A stretch of DNA of 64,000 bases from assembly GCA_013200995.1 (NCBI GenBank), contig CP053688.1, positions 806,001-870,000 on the forward strand, given 5' to 3'. The notes beneath the pieces were generated by a model. The model searched no databases. It was not told where the DNA came from and saw only the letters and a program-made list of their open reading frames with translations. This DNA comes from Arthrobacter citreus. Its GTDB lineage: Bacteria; Bacillota; Bacilli; Bacillales; Bacillaceae_G. The position numbers and the translations under genes were made by a program. Positions 46,275-55,251 of this stretch are shown piece by piece (positions within the stretch are counted from its first letter, which is position 1; every line of letters begins with the position of its first letter).

Positions 46275-46838
46275 ATGAGTAGAGCAAAATTTTTTGAGAT
46301 TGAAACAAGTCGGTTAAGGCTTAGAAGGTTTAAAGATGAAGACTTAAACAACTTTTATAAATATCGTTCGAATCCGGATGTGGCTATTTATCAAGGGTGG
46401 GAGAAATATACAGTTGAGCAGGCGACTGATTTTATAGAAAAACAAATAAGTGCTGAAATGAATATTCCAGATTCATGGGTTCAAGTAGCGATTGAAAATA
46501 AAAAATCTGGTGGATTAATAGGTGACATCGGAGTACATACATTAACTGAACCAAATCAAGTTGAAATTGGCTTTACTTTAGAGCCGAAGTTCCAAAATAA
46601 GGGCTATGCTACTGAAGCATTAAAAGCACTTTTAGCTTATTTGTTCAATGAATTAAATAAAGAGAAAATAATAGCAATAGCAATCGAACAAAATACTTCT
46701 TCAATAAAATTAATAAAGAAATTAGGTTTTAAACAGGTTGAAACAATTGAAAACTCTTATTTTAAAGGGAGATATGTAACTGATATCATATTTGAACTTT
46801 CAAAAAGTGAATGGAATGATTTAGGAGATGATTTATAA
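46275..46838 (+). CDS. GNAT acetyltransferase, RimJ/RimL type
   Basis: 187 residues. ETSRLRLRRFKDEDL at the N-terminus, GDIGVHTL and the acetyl-CoA loop FQNKGYATEALKALLAYLF identify the Acetyltransf_3 group that acetylates ribosomal N-termini, amino-glycosides or small amines. The ATG at 46275 follows GAGGTG. It ends directly before the next gene, so the two probably form an operon. Confidence 0.9.
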   Translation: MSRAKFFEIETSRLRLRRFKDEDLNNFYKYRSNPDVAIYQGWEKYTVEQATDFIEKQISAEMNIPDSWVQVAIENKKSGGLIGDIGVHTLTEPNQVEIGFTLEPKFQNKGYATEALKALLAYLFNELNKEKIIAIAIEQNTSSIKLIKKLGFKQVETIENSYFKGRYVTDIIFELSKSEWNDLGDDL

Positions 46839-47750
46839 TTGAATTTCTTTAAAGGAGCAATATATTTATCGTTAGCTGCTAGTATTTGGGGGATGACATA
46901 TGTCGTCAGTAAAGTAGTATTAGATAGTATTTCTCCTTGGCTATTATTAGAAATAAGATTTTTACTAGCTTTAGTAACATTAGGAATCATTAACTTTTTT
47001 CAAAAAAGCTGGAAAATAAGCAAGAAAGATCTATTTCCAATGGCAATTATAGCATTGGTAGGCTACACCGGTTCAATTGGACTACAATTTGTTGGAACTA
47101 AACTTTCTGGAGCGGCGATGGGCTCATTAATCACATCAGCTTCACCTGCATTAATATCTCTATTTGCATTTTTTATCTTAAAAGAAAAGATTAATAGTCG
47201 TAAAATCATTTCATTATTATTAGCTACTATTGGAGTAGTTGTTGTAATAGGTTTTCCAAAAGGTGATTCAAATATAGGAGCATATTTTGGAAATCTTATT
47301 TTAGTAGGTGCAGCAATAACTTGGGCATTATATACGGTTTTAAGTAAAGTTCAGACTCAAAAGTATTCTTCGTTAACGGTAACTACATGGGCAACTGTAT
47401 TTGGAGTAATTTTCACTTTACCTATTTCAATAATAGAACAATCGAAACACATGACTGATTTACCTACTAATCTATGGATTTGGCTTGGGGTAATATTTTT
47501 AGGAACGATTTCTACAGCTGGAGCATTTTATCTATGGAATAAAGGGTTTGAATATATTGACACGTCTACTGGATCTCTCTTTTTCTTTTTACAGCCATTA
47601 ATTGGTACAATTTTTGGCTACTTTTTATTAAATGAAGAAATTAAACCTTCTTTTTTCGTCGGAAGTATTATTATTCTTATTGCGGTTTATTTATCAATAA
47701 AAGAACCAAAACAGAAAACGACTTTTCAATATGACTCTAAAAAAGCATGA
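46839..47750 (+). CDS. EamA/DMT-family transporter
   Basis: 303 residues, ten membrane helices as two EamA repeats (about 5-138 and 150-285). LAASIWGMTYVVSKVVLD and LRFLLA-like (LEIRFLLALVTLG) blocks open the first; ITWALYTVLSKV opens the second. Exports metabolites or amino acids in this family. TTG start placed directly after the stop of the acetyltransferase, with GGAG 13 nt upstream; spacing is long, and coupling probably helps. Confidence 0.88.
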   Translation: MNFFKGAIYLSLAASIWGMTYVVSKVVLDSISPWLLLEIRFLLALVTLGIINFFQKSWKISKKDLFPMAIIALVGYTGSIGLQFVGTKLSGAAMGSLITSASPALISLFAFFILKEKINSRKIISLLLATIGVVVVIGFPKGDSNIGAYFGNLILVGAAITWALYTVLSKVQTQKYSSLTVTTWATVFGVIFTLPISIIEQSKHMTDLPTNLWIWLGVIFLGTISTAGAFYLWNKGFEYIDTSTGSLFFFLQPLIGTIFGYFLLNEEIKPSFFVGSIIILIAVYLSIKEPKQKTTFQYDSKKA

Positions 47751-47903
47751 AACTCAAGAGTGATATTTGTATGATACAAAATCCAAAGATTTGATGGTTG
47801 TGATGGTCGTAGAACATGTATTAGAAAGAGTCGATTTAAAGGTTTTAGTGAAAATAAATTCAGTGTCTTTATTTTACTAGTATCATAAGTTCAAATAATT
47901 TTG

Positions 47904-47932
47904 GCGATGTATATAAAAGGCATCGCTTTTTT
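47904..47932 (+). terminator. Rho-independent terminator
   Basis: GCGATG (47904-47909) pairs with CATCGC (47921-47926), then TTTTTT. It lies 150 bases after the transporter stop. Confidence 0.75.
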
Positions 47933-47940
47933 GTGGAAAC

Positions 47941-47966
47941 AAAAACCCTAGACTAGGTCTAGGGTT
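47941..47966 (-). terminator. Minus-strand terminator
   Basis: AACCCTAGAC (47944-47953) pairs exactly with GTCTAGGGTT (47957-47966); on the minus strand it is followed by TTTTTG. It has no intact minus-strand gene directly upstream, which suggests a lost gene. Confidence 0.7.
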
Positions 47967-48363
47967 CCAAAGTAATAACGAAATATATTTTGTTAATTAG
48001 AACTTACTTGCTACGTTAACAGCCGTTTCAAGTGCTGGGATTAAGACCTGTCTGGTAATTATTGAGCATAAAAAACATTCTTATTGTATGAAAGTAGTCT
48101 GATGATCAAAACACGAATGAATAGTAGGGGAACAAACTATTGCTCTAAGTAATGGGCAAATTAGAATGTAAAAAACATACTAACGTAAAATTTCCTGGAT
48201 GAACATCAAGGAATGGGATAGAATACGAAGTCTATCAAGAGTGGTAATTTAAATTACTCAGAGTTTATGGTCAATTATTATATGAGCTTATCGTTTAACA
48301 GAGACATGTAAATAAAATGTGATAAAAATTATTTTTATAAGTAATGATTATACGAATATGCCA
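47967..48363. other. Intergenic region with a possible 3' gene remnant
   Basis: On the minus strand a frame ending at 47998-48000 reads LIPALETAVNVASKF and stop, about 30 bases before the terminator above. It has no start or longer open part and was not identified. The remaining 300 bases show nothing. Confidence 0.35.
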
Positions 48364-48364
48364 A

Positions 48365-48392
48365 AAAGGCCCAGATTTTATTCTGAGCCTTT
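48365..48392 (-). terminator. Minus-strand terminator of the HAD gene
   Basis: AAAGGCCCAGA (48365-48375) and TCTGAGCCTTT (48382-48392) pair with one mismatch (G-U on the RNA); the minus strand ends in CCTTTTTGG. Confidence 0.75.
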
Positions 48393-48427
48393 GTTCTAAC
48401 TGAAGATTTAGAATTTACTCCTACTTA

Positions 48428-49225
48428 CTAAATCGCAAATGTTTCTTTTGATGTAAGCAGATAACGTTCTAAAAATTCAGCTAATCCATCATTTTCATGA
48501 TGTCCAGTTACAAAGTCAGCAACTGCTTTAATTTCTTCTCTAGCGTTCCCCATAGCCACACCGGTACCAACTTGACGAAGCATTTCAATATCATTTGGTC
48601 CGTCTCCAATCGCTACGACTTCAGTTGGATTAATTTGATATGCATGAAGTAAATTTTTGATCGCGGACCATTTTGATACATTTAGAGCTACCATTTCAAA
48701 ACCGTCGTTCCAATCGATGACTTCAGCTTCTTTTTTAAATAAAGAAGATAGTTCAGTATTTTGTACACCTGTTCGAACACTATATTTAAGAACATCATTA
48801 TAATTAGCTTGTCTTAAATCACCAGTGTATCGTGGTGGAATTTTCCCAATTTTTGTCCAATAATCAATTTCTTCATTTATTTCCTTACAGTAAAGTCCAT
48901 TAGCTGTATGGATAATAACATTACAAGGGTTTTCAGCAGTCAGATGATGGAGTAATTCTTCGTCCACATTGACTGTATTTTTTTGAAGCATTCTTCCTGT
49001 CTCTCCATCATGAATGGCCGCACCGTTCAAACAGATCATCGGAGTTTTTAATCCAATTTCTTTATGATAAGGAGCGGTTACCTCATAGTGTCGACCAGTT
49101 GCTAGAAAAACCATGATTCCCTGATCAATGAGCTTATTAATAGCTTCCATATTTCGGCGAGAAATGTTGTTTGAGACTGTTAGTAGGGTCCCATCCATAT
49201 CAATAAAAACTGCACGTACATTCAT
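48428..49225 (-). CDS. Cof-type HAD-IIB phosphatase
   Basis: 265 residues. Motif I DMDGTL (Asp9, Asp11), motif III region and motif IV GDGPNDIEML are intact, with a C2B cap between. Family members dephosphorylate sugar phosphates, flavin nucleotides or PLP in the cytoplasm. GAGGGGG lies before the ATG. Monocistronic. Confidence 0.93.
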   Translation of the reverse strand: MNVRAVFIDMDGTLLTVSNNISRRNMEAINKLIDQGIMVFLATGRHYEVTAPYHKEIGLKTPMICLNGAAIHDGETGRMLQKNTVNVDEELLHHLTAENPCNVIIHTANGLYCKEINEEIDYWTKIGKIPPRYTGDLRQANYNDVLKYSVRTGVQNTELSSLFKKEAEVIDWNDGFEMVALNVSKWSAIKNLLHAYQINPTEVVAIGDGPNDIEMLRQVGTGVAMGNAREEIKAVADFVTGHHENDGLAEFLERYLLTSKETFAI

Positions 49226-49490
49226 TTATTCTGCCCCCTCATTTGAAGTTAAACCAATCATATCATCTGAATATTAAAGCCTAGTAAACTTTGTGTATAG
49301 ATTTATTGAAGTTTATTTTGTAGGTAAAAAAGAAGGAGATTCTATCAATAATCAATGAAACAGATCTCTATGGATTTTGTTCACATTGGGAAAACGGATG
49401 ATTAACAGCGAATAAAATGTAATTTACAAGGGACACTTAATTATTTGTTGAATTTATAGATAAAAAAAGGAATATAGGTGGATAAAGTAA

Positions 49491-50498
49491 ATGAGTGATC
49501 GATTTAAAGAAATAATCAACTGGGTAGAGGATCTAAAAGTTCGAAATCAAAGTTCTGCTTCAGCTTTATTAATCATGAAAGATAATAAGATTGTACTAGA
49601 AAATTATAATGGCTTTCATTGTCATTCTCCTATTTCTATACCGGTAACCTGTAATTCAAAGTTCAATGTTGCCTCTGCCAGAAAAAGCTATTTAGGATTA
49701 GCAGTTGCATTTGCAATATATGAAGGTAAAATTAAAAGCCTTGATGATTATGCAATTGATTATTTTGATGAACTTGATAAAGGTTTACTTGGAAAAACAA
49801 CTATAAGACATTTAGTTACACATTCCCATGGTTTGAATGAGGCAGATAACGGAAGCATTTATAGAGAATTTGAACCAGGCCAAGGATGGGCATATCGCGG
49901 TATTAACATATTAATGATGACAAATCTCATAAAAAATCTGTATAACAAAAGCTTTCCAGAACTCCTAAAAGAAAGGGTCTTTATACAATTAGGATTAAAA
50001 GAAACTAGTTGGGAAACAAAAGAAAATGAACGTTTAGTTAAAGTAATAGATAATCCGGACAAAGAAGCATCATTTAAATTGGGATATTCGAGTGATGGTT
50101 CTGAGTCTAACTTACATGTCACTACAAGAGAATTTGCATATTGGGGTAATCTTCATTTGAATAAAGGGAATATCAATGGAAAACAAATCGTCCCGAAGGA
50201 AGTTATTGAAATAGCAACTCAAGTTCAAAATTATATCAATAAAAATATAGATTTACCACAGAATGGGTTGTTTTGGTATGTGCAAGATTTTCCGAGAATA
50301 TATAGTGAGATTGGTGATCGAGTACCACGAGGTTCATACCAAATATTAGGGATAACAGGTCCAACTATTCTCGTAATCCCTAAATATAATGTTGTTGTTG
50401 CTAAAATGTATAACAAAAGATATAACTATGGTGGAAATAATTATCTCCATTATTTAAGGGGATTCAGTAATCTGGTTGCAGATGCATTTATGGGATAG
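49491..50498 (+). CDS. Serine hydrolase, beta-lactamase fold
   Basis: 335 residues, no signal peptide. The nucleophile motif is S62-A-R-K65 (ASARKSYLG). LVTHSHGLNEAD and a second motif WAYRGIN with Tyr but not the usual Asn spacing follow; ITGPTILVI may be the third. AGGTGGA precedes the ATG. Probably an esterase or peptidase. It is not closely similar in sequence to the other such gene at 34448. Confidence 0.82.
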   Translation: MSDRFKEIINWVEDLKVRNQSSASALLIMKDNKIVLENYNGFHCHSPISIPVTCNSKFNVASARKSYLGLAVAFAIYEGKIKSLDDYAIDYFDELDKGLLGKTTIRHLVTHSHGLNEADNGSIYREFEPGQGWAYRGINILMMTNLIKNLYNKSFPELLKERVFIQLGLKETSWETKENERLVKVIDNPDKEASFKLGYSSDGSESNLHVTTREFAYWGNLHLNKGNINGKQIVPKEVIEIATQVQNYINKNIDLPQNGLFWYVQDFPRIYSEIGDRVPRGSYQILGITGPTILVIPKYNVVVAKMYNKRYNYGGNNYLHYLRGFSNLVADAFMG

Positions 50499-50577
50499 CT
50501 GCGTTCATCAAAAGCAGTCTAGCTAAATAATAATTGAAAATCTTTAAAAAAGGTGAAATTCACCCAAATGTGAGAAA

Positions 50578-50949
50578 ATGACTCTATCTAATTTTGTAAA
50601 TAATAATTTTATGAATTTGTTTTTTGTTATTTTGTACTCAACCCGTCAATTGTTTGAGAAGCTTTATAAGGGCAATGTTTACAAGATTTCCATCGCGATC
50701 ATTAGAGATAGTTTAATTACCGCAATTATTGGGTAGTTACTCATTTCGTTATATAAAATCATTAAAAGGCACTTTGTAATAGATTATTTTAAGTTCCGTC
50801 CTTCAATTCCATACCTCGATATGATACCAAATGAATATAAAAATTGGTTTAGTGGCTTATTATTTTTTATTGGATGTTGTGCTTTCTCAATTATGTGTTG
50901 GAAACAATTTAAAAATCAAAAAAAGAATGAATCGCGTTTAAGAGAATAA
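50578..50949 (+). pseudogene. Small membrane protein gene split by an in-frame TAG
   Basis: A frame opens at ATG 50578, runs 52 codons to TAG (50734-50736) and stays open in the same frame for 70 more codons to TAA 50947-50949. The joined protein of 123 positions reads MTLSNFVNNNFMNLFFVILY at the start, has a hydrophobic segment around IIRDSLITAIIG-stop-LLISLYKII, and a membrane helix WFSGLLFFIGCCAFSIM near the basic C-terminus. The stop falls within a predicted membrane helix. No family recognised. No strong ribosome binding site precedes the ATG (GTGAG only). Confidence 0.6.
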
Positions 50950-50993
50950 CGCTAGCGAACGCTACATAATTTAGGATAATTGCAAATTTGGAA

Positions 50994-51024
50994 AAGGATG
51001 TCTAATTAGGCATCCTTATTTTTA
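50994..51024 (+). terminator. Rho-independent terminator
   Basis: AAGGATG (50994-51000) pairs with CATCCTT (51011-51017), then ATTTTT. Confidence 0.8.
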
Positions 51025-51087
51025 ACTTAAAAATGAACATTTAGGATTAAAAGAGGAATATTTTTCATGAATCTTCTATTATATAAA

Positions 51088-51116
51088 TTGACAATTTGGA
51101 CTCTGACTTTTAATAT
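51088..51116 (+). promoter_or_regulatory. Sigma-A promoter of marR-MMPL operon
   Basis: TTGACA (51088-51093), 17-base spacer, TAATAT (51111-51116). Confidence 0.75.
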
Positions 51117-51118
51117 AA

Positions 51119-51144
51119 ATCTTATGCGATACATCGTATAAGAT
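51119..51144. promoter_or_regulatory. Probable MarR operator
   Basis: ATCTTATGCGAT (51119-51130) and ATCGTATAAGAT (51133-51144) form a palindrome with one mismatch in 12 per arm. It covers the expected transcription start directly after the -10, ideal for autorepression. Confidence 0.78.
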
Positions 51145-51179
51145 GTATTTTTTGGAAAGTATTTAAAAGGAGGGATTAA

Positions 51180-51692
51180 ATGGTAGAAAGAGCCGAATTT
51201 ATTCGTGAATCCATAGATTTTTTACAACGATTTTTAATGAAAAGTCTACAGAAACATTCAGAAGAGCATGGTGTTACTATTCCGCAAGCAAGAGTGATTG
51301 GGGAAGTTTATGCTCATAAAACAATGAGTATAAAACAGCTTTCTAAAAATTTAAAAATGACACAAAGTACGGTTTCAGATATTGTTGAACGGTTAACGAC
51401 AAAGGGACTATTATTAAAAACACCAAATCCAAACGATAAACGATTTGTTGAAATCTCCTTACCTGAGGGTATTGCAGATGAAATTAATGGTAGTATTTCA
51501 GAAATTGCAAACAAGTCAATAAATAGTGCATTAGGTCTTATGGAGACGAGTGATCAGGAAATTGTAGAACAGGGATTAAAATTATTAGTTACAGCTGTTA
51601 CGAAAAAGATGGAAACAGATGGAATGGATAATTATGAATTCTTTGATGTATTGTATTTTCTTGATGAGGAAAAAGGAAAAAAAAATCTTTAA
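51180..51692 (+). CDS. MarR-family transcriptional regulator
   Basis: 170 residues. The winged helix-turn-helix reads MSIKQLSKNLKMTQSTVSDIVERLTTKG with the wing KTPNPNDKRFVEISL. AAAGGAGGG precedes the ATG. The palindrome over its promoter predicts autorepression; the MMPL gene 28 nt downstream would be derepressed with it when the ligand binds. Confidence 0.94.
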   Translation: MVERAEFIRESIDFLQRFLMKSLQKHSEEHGVTIPQARVIGEVYAHKTMSIKQLSKNLKMTQSTVSDIVERLTTKGLLLKTPNPNDKRFVEISLPEGIADEINGSISEIANKSINSALGLMETSDQEIVEQGLKLLVTAVTKKMETDGMDNYEFFDVLYFLDEEKGKKNL

Positions 51693-51719
51693 GCTATAAA
51701 GAGATTGGGCGGGGATTAA

Positions 51720-54700
51720 ATGCGAAAAATAATAAAAGGTCGCTGGATCATTTTTTCGATCTGGTTAATTGCGACTGTAGTACTGACTGCAATTCAGCCT
51801 GACATTAATGCAATACTACGGAATAAGGGGCAAGAAGGGGCAAATAGTAATTCTCCTTCAGTTATGGCAGATAATATCCTAAAAAAAATGGATACAACAA
51901 AAGGTACGAATAACTTAATTGTTTTTTATGATAAAAACAAGATTTCCAATGATGAAATGGAAAAAATCGGCGATGCTGTTAAAGCAGTACGCGATAGTAG
52001 TAAAGAACTAAGAATATCGGAAATTATTGATCCATTTAGTATTCCGAATGCAAAAAGTTCATTAATTTCAAAAGACGGTAAAACGTTAATGGTGAGTTAT
52101 AAACTCGATAAAAACGGAAGAGAAATTGATGATATTCAAAAACAACTTGATCAAAGGCTAAGTAATGTTCCTGTTAAATATTATCTTAGCGGTGAAGACT
52201 TTATTAATAATGATTATTTAAAAGCTTCACAATCAGGTGTAGAAAAAAGTGCTGCACTGACAGTTGTATTTATTTTAGTCGTATTAATTATTGCGTTTAG
52301 ATCAATTGTTACACCGTTTGTATCATTAATAGCAGTTGCATTTTCTTATCTTTGCTCAATGGGGATTGCAGCTCAATTAATTGATAAAGCTGGATTTCCA
52401 ATCACTAGTCTTACTCAAATGCTATTAATACTAATTCTTTTTGGTGTTGGTACGGATTATAATATCCTTCTTTTTAATCGTTTTAGAGAAGAACTTTCAC
52501 TAGGTAATTCAGTTGATGATTCAATTGTAAACACATATAAAACAGCAGGTAAAACGATCGCATATAGTATTCTTACTGTTTTTATCGCGTTCCTTGCACT
52601 TGTTTTTGCTGAATCTCCAATTTATAAATCAGGGGTTGTCGTTGTAATTGGTGTATGTATATTATTACTAGAAATTTTGACATTAACTCCGTTTATTATG
52701 AAGGTTTTAGGAAAAAAACTTTTCTGGCCTTCTAAAAATGTTAGTGGACATAAAGAAAACAAGTTTTTTGGTAATTCTTCTGCATTTGCAATTAAGAAAC
52801 CAATTATAACAATTGTTGTTATTTTATTGATTTTAACTCCTATGGTTTATTTTCATAAAGAAAAACTTAACTTCGATACAATTGGAGAACTTGGAAATAA
52901 ATACCCTTCATCAAAAGGATTTAATATAGTAGCAGATCATTTTGGTAAAGGTCAGGCAATGCCTGCAACTGTTGTCATTGAGAATAACAAAGCACTTGAT
53001 AACAATCAATCACTTGCAGTGATAGATAATGTTACTGAGAGGCTTAAAACTATAAAAGGAGTTAAGCAAGTTTCTTCCGTAACACAACCAGAAGGTAAGC
53101 AAATAGATAGTTTTTATGTTGATAGCCAAATGGGAAGTGTTACTGATGGAATTTCGAAAACACAAGATGGTGTGAACGAAATACATGATGGATTAAGCTT
53201 AGCTCAAGATAAACTTGGATCAGCAGATTTTTCAAAGGTTAATCAGATGGTAGATGGTACTACTGAACTACAAAATGGTGTAACAGCCTTAAGTAGCGGT
53301 ATTAAACAAATACAAGCAGGGATCAATGATGGTTCAAGTAAATCACAAACGATCAGTAATGGTTTAGCGACAATTGATACGAATTTATTAAAAATGAGTA
53401 ATGGTATTTCACTATTAGCTAGTAATTACGAAAAAATGCAGTCAGGTTATAAAGAAATGGGTTCTCATTATCAAGATGCAGCTCAAGCTCTACTTGGTAT
53501 GAAAGGTGCACTTTCACAAATGCAATCCATGGTAACTGCATTAGGAACTAGTTACGCTAATTCAAATAGTGACAGTAATTATCAAGCATTGAAGCAAACA
53601 CTTGATCAAACAATTGCAGCTTTAAATCAAATCACACCAGAAGGGATAAAAGCATTAAATACTAACTACAATGCTGTCACTTCAGGCTTTGCTACTGCAA
53701 ACAAAAATCTTTCTAGTATGAGCACTGGTTTAGCTCAAATGTCTAATGGATTAAAAAGACTTGAAAGTGGCTTAGGTAATGCTTCATCAGGATTAGGGAA
53801 AATAGTAACAAATATGAATAAAGTATCAGATGGACTTGGTCAAATGAAATCTGGTCAGCAGCAACTTGTAGCTGGCATTAATGGTTTTAGTACTTTTGGA
53901 CAAAAACTGTCTGATGTAAACGGTGGCTTACAGAAAATTTCTGATGGATTAGGGAAAACAAACGATTTCTTAACACAATTTAACTCAAATAAAACGTTCT
54001 TTATTCCAAAAGAAGCATTGACTGATAAGAACTTTAAGCAATCAATTGATATGTTTATGTCAAAAGATAGAACAATCACAAAGCTAACAGTCGTTTTAAA
54101 AGACGATCCATACTCTAAAAAAGCTTTGAATACAATTACGAAAATAGATGCAGCTGTTTCAACTGGACTAAAGGGCACAGAGCTTTCTCATGCTAAGTCA
54201 GGAGTTGCAGGACCAAGTGCAACTACAAACGATATGAACAATATTTTAAGTAGTGATCTAAATAAAACAACAACAATTGTAATTATTGGCGTATTACTTG
54301 TATTGTTCTTAGTAATAAAATCATTCTGGACACCATTATTTATTACAGCATCACTTTTAGGTGCATACTATACTGCCATGTTTATGATTAATTATATTTT
54401 CATAAACTTACTAGGCTATGAAGGTATATCTTCATTTGTCCCATTCTTCTCGTTCATCATTATAGTTGCTTTAGGAGTAGACTACAGCATATTCTTAATG
54501 ATGAGATTTAAAGAATATGGTGATATGCCTGCAAAAGAAGCGATCGTATTAGCGTCTAAACATACAGGTGGGGTAATTATATCAGCAGTAATCATACTTG
54601 GTGGTACATTTGCAACACTTATGCCTTCTGGGATTTTATTATTGTTTGAACTAGCTATAGCGGTAATAACAGGTCTAGTAGTACTTTGCTTTATTTTACT

Positions 54701-54803
54701 ACCAATCTTCCTACCGGCTATGATCGCCTTACCAGAAGCTTTAGCTAATTTATTTTCAAGCAAAAGAAATGATAAAATAAGTTCAGAAAATCATGTAATC
54801 TAA
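51720..54803 (+). CDS. MMPL/RND-family membrane transporter
   Basis: 1027 residues with two MMPL membrane domains (helices at about 170-330 and 850-1010) flanking a large extracytoplasmic region. LFGVGTDYNILLFNRFREE and VALGVDYSIFLMMRFKEYG are the conserved blocks with the proton-relay Asp-Tyr. Residues about 480-780 hold YhgE/Pip-like repeats (many LxxGLxxMSxG units, coiled-coil-like). Expected to move lipids or drugs with the proton gradient, as in YdfJ-type proteins. GGGCGGGG precedes the ATG. Confidence 0.93.
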   Translation: MRKIIKGRWIIFSIWLIATVVLTAIQPDINAILRNKGQEGANSNSPSVMADNILKKMDTTKGTNNLIVFYDKNKISNDEMEKIGDAVKAVRDSSKELRISEIIDPFSIPNAKSSLISKDGKTLMVSYKLDKNGREIDDIQKQLDQRLSNVPVKYYLSGEDFINNDYLKASQSGVEKSAALTVVFILVVLIIAFRSIVTPFVSLIAVAFSYLCSMGIAAQLIDKAGFPITSLTQMLLILILFGVGTDYNILLFNRFREELSLGNSVDDSIVNTYKTAGKTIAYSILTVFIAFLALVFAESPIYKSGVVVVIGVCILLLEILTLTPFIMKVLGKKLFWPSKNVSGHKENKFFGNSSAFAIKKPIITIVVILLILTPMVYFHKEKLNFDTIGELGNKYPSSKGFNIVADHFGKGQAMPATVVIENNKALDNNQSLAVIDNVTERLKTIKGVKQVSSVTQPEGKQIDSFYVDSQMGSVTDGISKTQDGVNEIHDGLSLAQDKLGSADFSKVNQMVDGTTELQNGVTALSSGIKQIQAGINDGSSKSQTISNGLATIDTNLLKMSNGISLLASNYEKMQSGYKEMGSHYQDAAQALLGMKGALSQMQSMVTALGTSYANSNSDSNYQALKQTLDQTIAALNQITPEGIKALNTNYNAVTSGFATANKNLSSMSTGLAQMSNGLKRLESGLGNASSGLGKIVTNMNKVSDGLGQMKSGQQQLVAGINGFSTFGQKLSDVNGGLQKISDGLGKTNDFLTQFNSNKTFFIPKEALTDKNFKQSIDMFMSKDRTITKLTVVLKDDPYSKKALNTITKIDAAVSTGLKGTELSHAKSGVAGPSATTNDMNNILSSDLNKTTTIVIIGVLLVLFLVIKSFWTPLFITASLLGAYYTAMFMINYIFINLLGYEGISSFVPFFSFIIIVALGVDYSIFLMMRFKEYGDMPAKEAIVLASKHTGGVIISAVIILGGTFATLMPSGILLLFELAIAVITGLVVLCFILLPIFLPAMIALPEALANLFSSKRNDKISSENHVI

Positions 54804-54830
54804 TAAAACTTTTAAGATTATATAGGAGAA

Positions 54831-54866
54831 AGCCGACTTACTAATTTTAGTAGTTCGGCTTTTTTG
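54831..54866 (+). terminator. Rho-independent terminator
   Basis: AGCCGACTTACTA (54831-54843) pairs with TAGTAGTTCGGCT (54848-54860, imperfect centre), then TTTTT. Confidence 0.8.
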
Positions 54867-54985
54867 TTGTTAAATAAATGATTCATTACTGGTAAACGAA
54901 AAAGTTTGTGAACTGCATGATAAAATAATGGAAGTGGCTTAATTAATGATGAGGTCGGCTTAATAGGTGTAAAAGGTATAACAAA

Positions 54986-55015
54986 AAAAGTGGATGTAAA
55001 AACATCCACTTTTTG
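54986..55015. terminator. Bidirectional terminator
   Basis: AAAAGTGGATG (54986-54996) pairs exactly with CATCCACTTTT (55003-55013), with A and T runs outside. It ends the minus-strand remnant that stops at 55017. Confidence 0.85.
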
Positions 55016-55016
55016 A

Positions 55017-55220
55017 TTAATCTACTTGTATTTCATTATTAACATCAAGAGCTTCAACTAGTTCTAATTCCTCATGACGTTCCTTAAAGCGGTTGAAAGT
55101 AAATTCATTTGCAAATAAGAATAAAGGACGTTCGAAACGGTCATATACTAGCATGTTACGCATATCTTGGTGGGGTAAACGTTGATATGACGGGGTTTCT
55201 TCGGAAAATGAGCGCAATAT
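55017..55220 (-). pseudogene. 3' remnant of a host gene cut by the mobile element
   Basis: The minus strand ends in a well-formed coding tail: YQRLPHQDMRNMLVYDRF, then ERPLFLFANEFTFNRFKERH and ELVEALDVNNEIQVD, stop, terminator. Upstream of about 55220 the frame runs into the integrase leader region and stops looking like protein. The codon use here is host-like. I read it as the last 60 or so codons of a chromosomal gene whose 5' part now lies beyond the element. The gene was not identified; the exact edge is uncertain. Confidence 0.55.
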
Positions 55221-55251
55221 ACCAGCATACGCGCATATAGGAGGAAAAATT

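Noticed and set aside
54818..55009. 63-codon minus-strand ORF
   Set aside because: It crosses two terminators and lacks a ribosome binding site.
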